Assembly (NCBI RefSeq): GCF_027744825.2 | Contig: NC_071351.1 | Location: forward strand, 16,629,001-16,693,000 | DNA length: 64,000 bases | Source: Synchiropus splendidus | Taxonomy: Eukaryota; Chordata; Actinopteri; Syngnathiformes; Callionymidae | Reading direction: 5' to 3' | Shown: positions 38,965 to 47,734 of the stretch, in pieces | Layout: each line of letters begins with the position of its first letter | How positions within the stretch are numbered: position 1 is the first letter of the stretch | Position numbers and translations under genes: made by a program | Notes under the pieces: generated by a model | What the model was told of the DNA's origin: nothing | The model's database searches: none | The model's input: the letters and a program-made list of their open reading frames with translations, nothing else

Positions 38965-41900
38965 AAATGCATTTTCAGCTTGAGATAAGGTTGATTCCGG
39001 AACCCCAAACATAAAAATGTTGATAACTTTGGACAAACACTTCAGACAGCTTAGATTTGATGTGCAACTACTAGAAAGACCCTTTCAGCTATCGTGGGAA
39101 ATGAACATTTCATGATCTGAAACTTTCCTGCAAAGTTAGGGCAAATTGCGTAAAACGTGTTTCAGCCTGAGATAAGGTTGTTTCTGGAACGCCAAACATA
39201 AAAATGGTGTTAACTTTGGAAAAACACTTCAAACAGCTTAGATTTGATGTGCAACTGCTAGAAAGACCCTTTCAGCTATCGTGGGAAATGAACATTTCAT
39301 GATCTGAAGCTTTCCTGCAAAGTTGTGGCAAATTGTGTAAAACGCGTTTTCAGCCTGAGATAAGGTGGGTTCCGGAACGCCAAACATAAAAATGTTGATA
39401 ACTTTGGAAAAACACATCAGACAGCTTAGATTTGATGTGCAACTACTAGAAAGACCCTTTCTGCTATAGTGGGAAGTGAAATTTTCATGTTCTGGAGCTT
39501 ACCTACAAAGTTTTGGCACAATGCAGAAAACGCGTTTTCATCCTCAGATAAGGTCGATTCCGGAACGGCAAACATCAAAATGTTGATAACTTTTGAAAAA
39601 CATTTAAGACAGCTGAGATTTGATGTGCAACTACTCGAAAGACCCTTTCTGCTATCGTGGGAAGTGAACATTTCATGTTCTGAAGCCTCCCTGCAAAGTT
39701 ATGGCACAATGCAGAAAACGCGTTTTCAGCCTCACATAAGGTCGATTCCTAAACGCCAAACATAAAAATGTTGATGACTTCGAAAAAACACTTTAGACAG
39801 CTTAGATTTGATGTGCAACTACTAGAAAGACCCTTTCTGCTATAGTGGGAGGTGAACATTTCATGCTCTGAAGCTTTCCTGCAAAGTTATGGCACAATGC
39901 GTAAAATGCATTTTCATCCTGAGATAAGGCCGATTCCGGAACGCCAAACATAAAAATGTTGATAACTTTCGAAAAACACTTCAGACAGCTTAGATTCGAT
40001 GTGCAACTACTAGAAAGACCCTTTCTGCTATAGTGGGATGTGAAAATTTCATGTTCTGAAGCTTCCCTGCAAAGTTATGGCACAATGCAGAAAACGCGTT
40101 TTCAGCCTGAGATAAGGTCGATTCTGGAAAGCCAAACATAAAAATGTTGATGACTTTCGAAAAACACTTCAGACAGCTTAGATTTGATGTGCAACTACTA
40201 GAAAGACCCTTTCTGCTATAGTGGGAGGTGAAAATTTCATTTTCTGGAACTTCCCTGCAAAGTTATGGCACAAGGCGTAAAACGCGTCTTCAGCCTGAGA
40301 TAAGGTCGATTCCGGAACGCCAAACATGAAAATGTTGATAACTTTGGAAAAACTCATCAGACAGCTTAGATTTGATGTGCAACTACTAGAAAGACACTTT
40401 CTGCAATAGTGGGAGGTTAAAATTTCATGTTCTGAAGCTTCCCTGCAAAGTTATGGCACAATGCAGAAAACGCGTTTTCAGCCTGAGATAAGGTGGGTTC
40501 CGGAACGCCAAACATAAAAATGTTGATAACTTTGGAACAACACTTCAGACAGCTTAGATTTGATGTACAACTACTAGAAAGACCCTTTCTGCCATAGTGG
40601 GAGGTCAAAATTTCATGTTCTGAAGCTTCCCTGGAAAGTTATGGGACAATGCGTAAAACACGTTTTCAGCCTGAGATAAGGTCGATTCCGGAACGCCAAA
40701 CATAAAAATGTTGATAACTTTCGAAAAACACTTCAGACAGATTAGATTTGATGTGCAACTGTTAGAAAGAACCTGTTTGTCATAGTGGGAGCTGAAAATT
40801 TCATGTTCTGATGCTTCCCTGCAAATTTAAGGAACAATGCAGAAAACGCGTCTTCAGCCTGAGAAAAGGTTGATTCCGGAACGCCAAACATAAAAATGTT
40901 GATTACTTTGGAAAAAAATTTCATACAGCTTAGATTTGATGTGCAACTACTAGAAAGACCCTTTCTGCGAAGTGGGAGGTGAAAATTTCATTTTCTGAAG
41001 CTTCCCTGCAAAGTTATGCCACAATGCAGAAAACGCGTTTTCAGCCTGAGATAAGGTCGATTCCAGAACGCCAAACGTAAAAATGTTGATAACTTTGGAA
41101 CAACACTTCAGACAGCTTAGATTTGATGTGCAACTACTAGAAAGACCCTGTTTGTCATAGTGGGAGCTGAAAATTTTATGTTCTGATGCTTCCCTGCAAA
41201 GTTATGCCACAATGCGGAAAACGCGTTTTCAGCCTGAGATAAGGTGGGTTCCGGAACGCCAAACATAAAAATGTTGATTACTTTCGAAAAACACTTCAGA
41301 CAGCTTAGATTTGATGTGCAACTACTAGAAAGAGCCTTTCTGCTACAGTGGGTGGTTAAAATTTCATGTTCTGAAGCTTCCCTGCAAAGTTATGGCATAA
41401 TGCAGAAAACGCGTTTTCAGCCTGAGACTAGGTGGGTTCCGGAAGGCCAAACATAAAAATGTTGATAACTTTCGAAAAACACTTCAGACAGATTAGATTT
41501 GATGTGCAACTATTAGAAATACCCTGTTTGTCATAGTGGGAGCTGAAAATTTCATGTTCTGAAGCTTCCCTGCAAAGTTATGGCGCAATGCAGAAAACGC
41601 GTTTTCAGCCCGAGATAATGTGGGTTCCGGAGCGGCAAACGTAAAAATGTTGACAACTTTGGAAAAACACTTCAGACAGCTTAGATTTAATGTGCAGCGA
41701 CTAGAAAGACCCTTTCTGCTATAGTGGGAGGTGAAAATTTCATGTTCTGAAGCTTCCCTGAGAATTTATGGCACAATGCACAAAACGCGTTTTCAGTTTG
41801 AGATAAGGTGTGTTCCGGAACGCCAAACATGAAAATGTTGATGACTTTGGAAAAACACTTCAGAGAGCTTAGATTTGATGTGCAACTACTAGAAAGACCC

Positions 41901-43253
41901 TTTCTGCTATAGTGGGAGGTGAACATTTCATGTTCCGAAGCTTCCCTGCAAAGTTATGGCACAATGCAGAAATGGCGTTTTCAGCCTGAGATAAGGTGGG
42001 TTCCGGAACGCCAAACATAAAAATGTTGATAACTTTGGAAAAAACATTTCAGACAGCTTAGATTTGATGTGTAACTACTAAAAAGACTCTTTCTGCTATA
42101 GTGGGAGGTGAAACTTTCATGTTCTGAAGCTTTCCGTCAAAGTTATGGCACAATGCAGAAAACGCGTTTTCAGCCTGAGACAAGGTGGGTTCCGGAACGC
42201 CAAACAGAAAAATGTTGATAACTTTCGAAAAACACTTCAGACAGATTAGATTTGATGTGCAACTATTAGAAAGACCCTGTTTGTCATAGTGGGAGCTGAA
42301 AATTTCATGTTCTGATGCTTCCCTGCAAAGTTAAGGAACAATGCAGAAAACGCGTTTTCAGCCTGCGATAAGGTGGGTTCGGGAACGCCAAACTTAAAAA
42401 TGTTGATAACTTTGGAAAAACACTTCAGACAGCTTAGATTTGATGTGCAACTACTAGAAAGACCCTTTCTGCTATAGTGGGAGGTGAAAATTTCATGTTC
42501 TGAAGATTCCCAGCAAAGTTATGGCATAAAGCAGAAAACTCGTTTTCAGCCAGAGATAAGGTGGGTTCAGGAACGCCAAACATAAAAATGTTGATAACTT
42601 TGGAAAAACACTTCAGACAGCTTAGATTTGATGTGTAACTACTAAAAAGACTCTTTCTGCTATAGTGGGAGGTGAAACTTTCATGTTCTGAAGCTTTCCG
42701 TCAAAGTTATGGCACAATGCAGAAAACGCGTTTTCAGCCTGAGACAAGATGGGTTCCGGAACGCCAAACAGAAAAATGTTGATAACTTTCGAAAAACACT
42801 TCAGACAGATTAGATTTGATGTGCAACTATTAGAAAAACCCTGTTTGTCATAGTGGGAGCTGAAAATTTCATGTTCTGATGCTTCCCTGCAAAGTTAAGG
42901 AACAATGCAGAAAACGCGTTTTCAGCCTGCTATAAGGTGGGTTCAGGAACGCCAAACTTAAAAATGTTGATAACTTTGGAAAAACACTTCAGACAGCTTA
43001 GATTTGATGTGCAACTACTAGAAAGACCCTTTCTGGTACAGTGGGAGGTGAAAATTTCATGTTCTGAAGCTTCCCTGCAAAGTTATGGCACAATGCAGAA
43101 AACGCTTTTTCAGCCCGAGATAATGTGGGTTCCGGAGCGGCAAACGTAAAAATGTTGATAATTTTGGAAAAACATATCAGACAGCTTAGATTTAATGTGC
43201 AACGACTAGAAAGACCCTTTCTGCTATAGTGGGAGGTGAAAATTTCATGTTCT

Positions 43254-43261
43254 GAAGCTTC
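43254..43261. other. 8-bp palindrome of the monomer (GAAGCTTC, HindIII core)
   Basis: The perfect palindrome GAAGCTTC sits 24 bp upstream of the 14-bp palindrome. It is kept in most monomers. The subfamily with 'tgatgcttccc' (for example near 45 and 2301) and those with 'gaagattccc' or 'gaagtctccc' have lost it, so it also serves as a subfamily marker. Confidence 0.8.
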
Positions 43262-43285
43262 CCTGCAAAGTTATGGCACAAAGCA

Positions 43286-43299
43286 GAAAACGCGTTTTC
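43286..43299. other. 14-bp perfect palindrome of the monomer (GAAAACGCGTTTTC)
   Basis: The 14 bases equal their own reverse complement, with ACGCGT at the centre. Beyond one A/A mismatch on each side, the outer GC/GC bases also pair. The element is present in most monomers of both arms. The commonest variants (acacg, acgca, atgcg) each change one CpG by a transition. It could be a protein-binding site or a cruciform-forming sequence; no function is demonstrated. Confidence 0.85.
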
Positions 43300-43316
43300 A
43301 GCCTGAGATAAGGTGG

Positions 43317-43326
43317 GTTCCGGAAC
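43317..43326. other. 10-bp palindrome of the monomer (GTTCCGGAAC)
   Basis: GTTCCGGAAC is its own reverse complement and lies 17 bp downstream of the 14-bp palindrome. The frequent variant 'gattccggaac' keeps an 8-bp palindrome. The variant 'gttccagaac', common from 8.6 to 37 kb, loses the central CpG. Both the parent and the variant keep the spacing TTC-N2-GAA, which resembles two inverted heat-shock-element units; this is a resemblance only. Confidence 0.8.
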
Positions 43327-43361
43327 GCCAAACATAAAAATGTTGATAACTTTGGAAAAAC

Positions 43362-43366
43362 ACTTC
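43362..43366. repeat. Target-site duplication, left copy (ACTTC)
   Basis: The five bases ACTTC immediately precede the first LTR base and are repeated immediately after the last LTR base (48135-48139). They are part of the satellite box 'gaaaaacacttcagacag', so the insertion split a monomer and duplicated 5 bp. BEL/Pao integrases typically make duplications of 4-6 bp. Confidence 0.85.
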
Positions 43367-43394
43367 TGTATAAAAGGCTCCCACCATGAGTCTG
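43367..43394 (+). repeat. 5' LTR remnant, 28 bp
   Basis: The 28 bases starting 'tgtataaaaggc' match the first 28 bases of the 3' LTR (47543-47570) with one difference, T against C at the 13th base. The remnant begins directly after the ACTTC duplication, so the original insertion end is intact. Position 29 onwards is unrelated internal sequence, so this marks a deletion joint. Confidence 0.85.
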
Positions 43395-45229
43395 CTCGGC
43401 AACACCAAGCAGCACAGTGCACATTGAAGAAAGCCTGCAACATTTGCCAGAAGAAACACCTATTGGCCCTTCACGAAATAAATACAAGAGCAACAAGTGG
43501 GAGCATGAATACTGCCGTTAGAGAAGAAGCCTGCCTAACTACTTCCACCTCAGATGCCCTCTACCTTGACCGTCACGGAACTGGGAACAGAGTCCTATTG
43601 AAAGTTGTGCCAGTGCTCGTACAGTATGGGAAGCGAACTCTGGAGACCTTTGCCATTCTAGATGATGGGTCAGAGAGAACTATGCTTCTCCCTGCTGCAG
43701 CTAAGTTCCATGGTATGAAGGGCCTTCCTGAAGGTCTCCCACTGCGGACAGTACGTCAGGACATCCAGGTGCTCCATGGCCATAAGGTGTCTTTCAACGT
43801 CTCCCCAGCTACCAACCCTGAGAACAGATACAACATTGCTGGAGCGTTCACAGCTAGCCGTCTCAGCCTGGCTCAGCACAGCTATCCTGTTGATCGCCTG
43901 CAGAGGAGGTTTCGACACCTCAGAGGGCTTCCCTTTCCAGCATTGAAGGGAGCCCAGCCCTCCCTTCTCATTGGATCAGATCAGCCTCATCTTATCACCC
44001 CTGTGGAGCCTGTCCGGCTTGGACCGCCTGGGGGTCCAGCAGCTATCCACACAAGACTCGGGTGGACCCTCCAGGGTCCTGTGAGAAGCACGGGGCGGCT
44101 CACTGACGAAACCCAGTGTCTCTTCATATCCTCACCATCGACTGGCGATGAATTGTTCAAGCACGTCAAAAGGCTTTGGGAGATAGATACAATCCCCTAC
44201 CGAAACGAGAAAGAGGCTACTCGTTCAAAGCAAGATAAGCTGGCTGTTGCAGTGCTTGAGACCAAGACTGCCCGGACCAAGGTGGATGGAATTTCGAGGT
44301 ATGCCACCCCATTGTTGCGCCATCCCAACATGCCACAGCTCCGTGCTCCAACTGATTCAGTCATGCCGCTGTTGCGTAGCACCGAGAGACGTCTCCGTAA
44401 GAACCCTATTCTAGCTAAAGCCTATAAGGTGGAGATGCAAAGGCTCATCGACTCTGGCATTGTGCAAGAAGTGGCTCCTGAAACCATTCCACCAAAAGAA
44501 TGTTGGTATATTCCTCACCACCTTGTCAGCCACAATGGCAAAAATCGCCTTGTGTTTAACTGTTCACACCAATACTTGGGACAGACCCTTAACCAATACC
44601 TTCTTCCTGGACCTACTCTTGGCGCTTCCCTGCTCGGAGTCCTGCTAAGGTTCCGTGAATATCCTGTGGCGGTTAGTGGAGACATCAAAGGAATGTTCCA
44701 CCAGGTTCGACTCCTACCTGAAGATCGACCACTGTTGCGGTTCCTGTGGCGTGACCTAAATGGGGATGAAGCTCCCAAGGTATATGAGTGGCAAGTCCTT
44801 CCATTTGGCACCACATGTAGCCCATGCTGTGCCACTTACGCCCTGCAGAGTCACGTTGCAGCCAACAGCCAGCCAGGTGATAAGCTGAGATTTTCAGTTG
44901 AAAAGTGTTTCTATGTGGACAACTGCCTGCAGAGTGTGCGCACTCCTGATGAAGCAAAACTTTTAGTTGATCAGCTCAGAGAACTTCTGGCCCCCGCCGG
45001 TTTTGATCTGCGACAATGGGCCTGCAACAATCCAGATGCCCTGAGTCACCTACCTCATGAAGCCAGGTCAGAGAGCCTTGACCTGTGGCTTGTGCAGGAC
45101 AAGTCAAACCCCCTCGAGTCAACACTTGGCCTCAGTTGGAACTGGAGCACGGACACCCTGAGTTATAAACACCGGCCAGTGACCTATGACCTTGAGGAAC
45201 ATCTATCGAGTTCTTGCCTCTCAATATGA
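43395..45229 (+). pseudogene. BEL/Pao gag end, protease and reverse transcriptase (broken gag-pol, part 1)
   Basis: An open frame reads from the upstream satellite (GTG at 43313, ATG at 43340) through the LTR remnant into the element and stops at 45229. Residue numbers count from the codon at 43313. Residues 1-27 are satellite and LTR and have no biological meaning. A gag-type zinc knuckle follows (C42-x2-C45-x3-H49-x4-H54). An aspartic protease-like domain of the BEL type starts near 95, with the active-site motif LDDGS at 116-120. Reverse transcriptase runs from about 370 to 570: SGDIKGMFHQV holds D457, LPFGTTCSP is at 496-504, and the polymerase box is FYVDN at 533-537. The second catalytic-box Asp is therefore Asn537 (codon AAC at 44921). 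After about residue 623 the frame leaves pol because of a frameshift; the last dozen or so residues are out of frame. In the living element this polyprotein would process itself and copy element RNA into DNA in cytoplasmic particles. Almost all of gag is deleted, so no particle could form from this copy. Confidence 0.9.
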
Positions 45230-47501
45230 CCCTTTAGGCCTCCTACTGCCCTTCTCTACTCGGGCCAAGCTCATCATTCGGCAGCTATGGGACAAGCAGC
45301 GCAGCTGGGATGATCCCAATCTACCTCCCGAGCTCCTACAGGCCTGGTCAAACTGGGAGGCCGAACTGCAGTCCCTACCTCACCTATCCTTCCCACGACC
45401 ATATATGCCTAAGGACATCCAGCTAGAGGGTGCTACTCACGAGATCCACATTTTTGCAGATGCCTCCGAGCAGGTCTACGGAGCAGTTGCCTACCTCAGG
45501 ACACAAAGCCCTTCTGTAGGGACCTGCTTGTCATTCATCATGGCTCGATCAAGAGTGGCCCCCAAGCGTATCCAATCCATTCCACGCCTAGAACTCTGTG
45601 CAGCCCTGGTGGGTGCCAAATTAGCCTATCTCATTGAGAAAGAACTCACCCTGAATCTGGATCGCATTGTATTGTGGTCAGACTCCACAACTGTTTTGAC
45701 CTGGTTACAATCTCAGTCCTGCCGGTACAAGGTCTTTGTAGGGGTGAGAGTAGCAGAGATACAGGAGTTAACTGAGAAGTGCACTTGGCGCTATGTCGAG
45801 TCCGAGAATAACCCAGCCGATGACCTGACTAGGGGGAAGACCCTAGCATCTCTGGTAGAGCCAAATAGATGGGTTTGTGGACCTACCTTCCTCCTCCAAA
45901 GCCCTGAACATTGGCCTGAGCAACCTTCCCTGGCATCAGCCGAAGAGGAAACCGAGCTCCGAAAGGTCACTCACTGTGGACTAACAGCTACTTCACCCCC
46001 TCTTACAGGTGACAAGGTGCACAACACATGGCAGGAGCTCATAGATGCCACTGTACAAGACATTTACCAGTCTGAGACATGTAGTCCTTCCCTGATCGCA
46101 GAGCATTACCACCAAGCGGAGAATCAGGTCCTTAGACTAACCCAGCAACAGTCCTTTCCTGAAGACTACAAGCTCCTAGCAGCAGGCAAGCCCGTCTCAG
46201 CAGGGAGTCGTTTGCTCACCCTCTCCCCAGAAATGGACATGTCATTGAACCTTATCAGGGTCGGCGGTCGGTTCAGACGTTTGGCCGGACAAGAACACCC
46301 ATCATTGCACCCTATAGTCCTGGATGCCTCTCACCCTACGACACACCTACTTGTCCAGAAGTACGATAAAGACCTACACCACCCTGGCTCAGAACGGGTC
46401 TTTGCGGAGCTGCGAAGATCATACTGGATCCTTCGAGGGCGGGAACTTATTCGAAGATACCAACGTACGTGTCCTGACTGTCAACGCTGGCGAGCGCGGC
46501 CTTCTGTTCCTAGGATGGCAGATCTCCCTGTTGCCCGCCTCAGACTGCACAAGCCAGCATTCTACTCCACAGGCGTGGATTGTTTTGGGCCTATGGTGGT
46601 GAAAGTTGGAAGACGACATGAGAAACGCTGGGGGCTCATATTTAAATGTATGACGACCAGAGCTGTGCACCTGGATCTCCTCAATAGCCTGGATGATGAT
46701 GCTTACCTGATGGCCTTGCGGAGATTCATTGCAAGAAGAGGGACCCCTGCAGAGGTGTGGTCAGACAGAGGGACCAACTTTAAAGCTGGAGAAAGAGAAC
46801 TCCAGGAGGCATATAGCAGCATGGTCCAAAGCTTGCAAATCCAACTGGCACAGCAACAGATCAAGTTCTCTTTCAATCCTCCAGCGGCCCCACACTTCGG
46901 AGGAGTGTGGGAAAGGGAAATTCGGTCGGTCAAAGCTGCCCTCTATGCCTGCCTAGGCTCCCAACCAGTCCAAGAAGAGGTCCTACTTACCGTTCTGCTG
47001 GAAGTCGAAGCCATCCTCAACTCAAAGCCATTAGGCTACGTGTCCGCGGATATTGCAGATCTCGACCCCATCACTCTAAATAGCCTACTCATGGGGCGGC
47101 CTGATGGATCCCTCCCCCAAGTAGTCTACCCAGAAACAGAGATTCTGAGCCGTAAACGATGGAGGCACTCCCAGGTTCTTGCGGATCAGTTTTGGTCCAG
47201 GTTCATCAGGGAATATCTACCCAGTCTGCAGGTCCGCCAGAAATGGAATTCCTCCCCTCCTGAACTCCTGAACGAAGCAGTCGTCATGGTGGTGGAGCCT
47301 CAATTGCCACGCGCCCAATGGTCTGTAGGACGCGTGGTGAAAGTTCATCGCAGTACTGACGGGTGCATCCGGTCAGCTGATGTGAACATCAAGGGACATG
47401 TCTACACTCGACCAGTTGCCCGGCTCGTGGTGCTACCTGCTATTCCATCTGGGGAGGAAGAACCTCCACCGTGTTCAGGGTCAATGGTCAGGAACAGTTA
47501 A
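45186..47501 (+). pseudogene. BEL/Pao RNase H and integrase (broken gag-pol, part 2)
   Basis: This frame is shifted relative to the reverse transcriptase frame and overlaps it by 44 bases. It starts at an internal Met that continues the RT-RNase H connection and is not a true start codon. The RNase H-like region has FADAS (D92), RLEL (E136), WSDST (D166) and NPADDLTRG (D212/D213), the acidic set expected of this family. The integrase zinc domain reads DLHHPG, then C429-x2-C432; the position where the first zinc-binding His is expected has Asp394. The catalytic core shows D465 (TGVDCFGP), D527 (WSDRGTNF) and E576 (FGGVWE), a complete DDE triad. The C-terminal domain has the conserved RKRWRHSQVLADQFW stretch at 657-670 and RQKW at 684-687. 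The 771-codon frame has no internal stop, so decay is light. Integrase would join element DNA to the chromosome and RNase H would remove template RNA. The frameshift separates this part from any gag-pol start. Confidence 0.92.
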
Positions 47502-47542
47502 GATTTATTGTAGCAAATGTGCCTTACACATTTGGGGGCGGC
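47502..47542 (+). other. Short 3' untranslated segment with hairpin and polypurine tract
   Basis: Only 41 bp separate the pol stop codon from the 3' LTR. They hold an 8-bp perfect inverted repeat, CAAATGTG (47514-47521) and CACATTTG (47527-47534), with a 5-base loop. The G-rich run 'tttgggggcggc' (47531-47542) ends at the LTR. There is no room for an envelope gene. Confidence 0.85.
47531..47542 (+). promoter_or_regulatory. Polypurine tract, plus-strand primer
   Basis: The G-rich stretch 'tttgggggcggc' abuts the first LTR base at 47543. In LTR retroelements the purine-rich RNA here resists RNase H and primes plus-strand DNA, which sets the LTR 5' end. The match between this boundary and the start of the 5' remnant supports the call. 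The tract is short and interrupted by two C residues. Confidence 0.7.
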
Positions 47543-47544
47543 TG

Positions 47545-47551
47545 TATAAAA
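47545..47551 (+). promoter_or_regulatory. TATA-like box at the LTR 5' edge
   Basis: TATAAAA lies two bases from the first LTR base; the same box is kept in the 5' remnant (43369-43375). If used, transcription would start near 47575 and U3 would be only about 30 bp long, which is unusually short. It could also be unused, with the true start further inside the LTR. Confidence 0.5.
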
Positions 47552-47592
47552 GGCCCCCACCATGAGTCTGTCACTTTAAGAGCCTTTTGCTC

Positions 47593-47609
47593 ATTTGCAT
47601 TTTACGTCA
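47593..47609 (+). promoter_or_regulatory. Octamer-like and CRE-like motifs in the LTR
   Basis: ATTTGCAT (47593-47600), an octamer-factor consensus, is followed with one base between by TACGTCA (47603-47609), close to the CREB/ATF site TGACGTCA. These are motif matches only. Their closeness to each other and to the TATA-like box suggests a compact promoter. Confidence 0.45.
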
Positions 47610-47655
47610 CGTTCCTTTTTCCCATCGTTCCTTTTCCCATCGTTCCTTTTCCCTA
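47610..47655 (+). repeat. Three tandem 15-16 bp pyrimidine-rich repeats in the LTR
   Basis: The unit 'cgttccttttcccat' occurs three times in a row (47610-47625 with one extra T, 47626-47640, and 47641-47655 ending 'ccta'). Short tandem repeats in LTRs often modulate promoter strength and vary in number between copies; that role here is inferred. Confidence 0.85.
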
Positions 47656-47734
47656 TGTGTGGAGCTAGTGTTCGGTCGTGGTCGCTTCGGGTCCAGGTTC
47701 AGCAGCACTCAAGCGTTTGAGTGACTGAGCAGAA

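Larger units (their letters stand above)
43148..43335. repeat. Representative 188-bp satellite monomer
   Basis: This is the last complete monomer before the retroelement and is close to the common type. In order it holds an AT-rich start (a 'gttgata' box and 'ggaaaaacat'), 'cagacagcttagattt', 'ctagaaagaccctttctg', 'ctatagtgggaggtgaaaat', then three palindromes: GAAGCTTC (43254-43261), GAAAACGCGTTTTC (43286-43299) and GTTCCGGAAC (43317-43326). It ends in 'gccaaacata'. It has the expected HindIII (AAGCTT) and MluI (ACGCGT) recognition sequences once each, so digestion should give a 188-bp ladder. Confidence 0.95.
1..43366. repeat. 188-bp tandem satellite array, left arm (about 231 monomers)
   Basis: The same 188-bp unit repeats head to tail without a gap from the first base to the retroelement. 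For example, the 'aaaaatgttgata' box recurs at 43148 and 43336, exactly 188 bp apart. Copies differ by scattered substitutions and small indels: 7 bp is missing near 14440, and 5 bp is missing near 17008. All copies share one orientation. Short open frames occur on both strands but stop at the same place in each unit (TAA in 'ccaaacataaaaatg'), and 188 is not divisible by 3, so no long protein can be encoded. I see no gene, transposon or unique sequence inside this arm. A centromeric or pericentromeric role is inferred from length, homogeneity and nucleosome-like period only. Confidence 0.98.
40700..43366. repeat. Satellite zone next to the retroelement, 'ctgtttgtcatag' rich
   Basis: The 2.7 kb before the insertion contains the 'ctgtttgtcatag / tgatgcttccc' monomer type near 40770, 41150, 41526, 42284 and 42841. 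It is mixed with 'gaagattcccagcaaag' and 'cagcccgagataatgtggg' types. The same mixture appears in the first 3.6 kb of the window and just after the element (near 49121). This supports a single ancestral domain into which the element was inserted. Confidence 0.7.

Noticed and set aside
1..43312. Many 60-98 codon open frames on both strands with very similar products
   Set aside because: They recur every 188 bp, end at the same satellite stop, change frame from unit to unit and vary exactly as the DNA repeat does. They are by-products of the satellite, not genes.
43386..43427. ATG in good context ('cccaccatgagtctg') as a start codon after the LTR remnant
   Set aside because: It opens only 13 codons before a stop and is out of frame with gag-pol. 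In the 3' LTR the same ATG opens five codons.
43670..44957. Minus-strand frames of 60-106 codons within the pol region
   Set aside because: They lie opposite clear protease and reverse transcriptase coding sequence and have no recognisable domains.
46324..46956. Alternative-frame open frames inside the integrase region
   Set aside because: They overlap the well-supported integrase frame and resemble nothing known.
47471..47668. 65-codon frame crossing the pol end into the LTR as an envelope or accessory protein
   Set aside because: It spans the hairpin, polypurine tract and LTR start and ends in the pyrimidine repeats; it has no signal peptide or membrane segment that makes sense.
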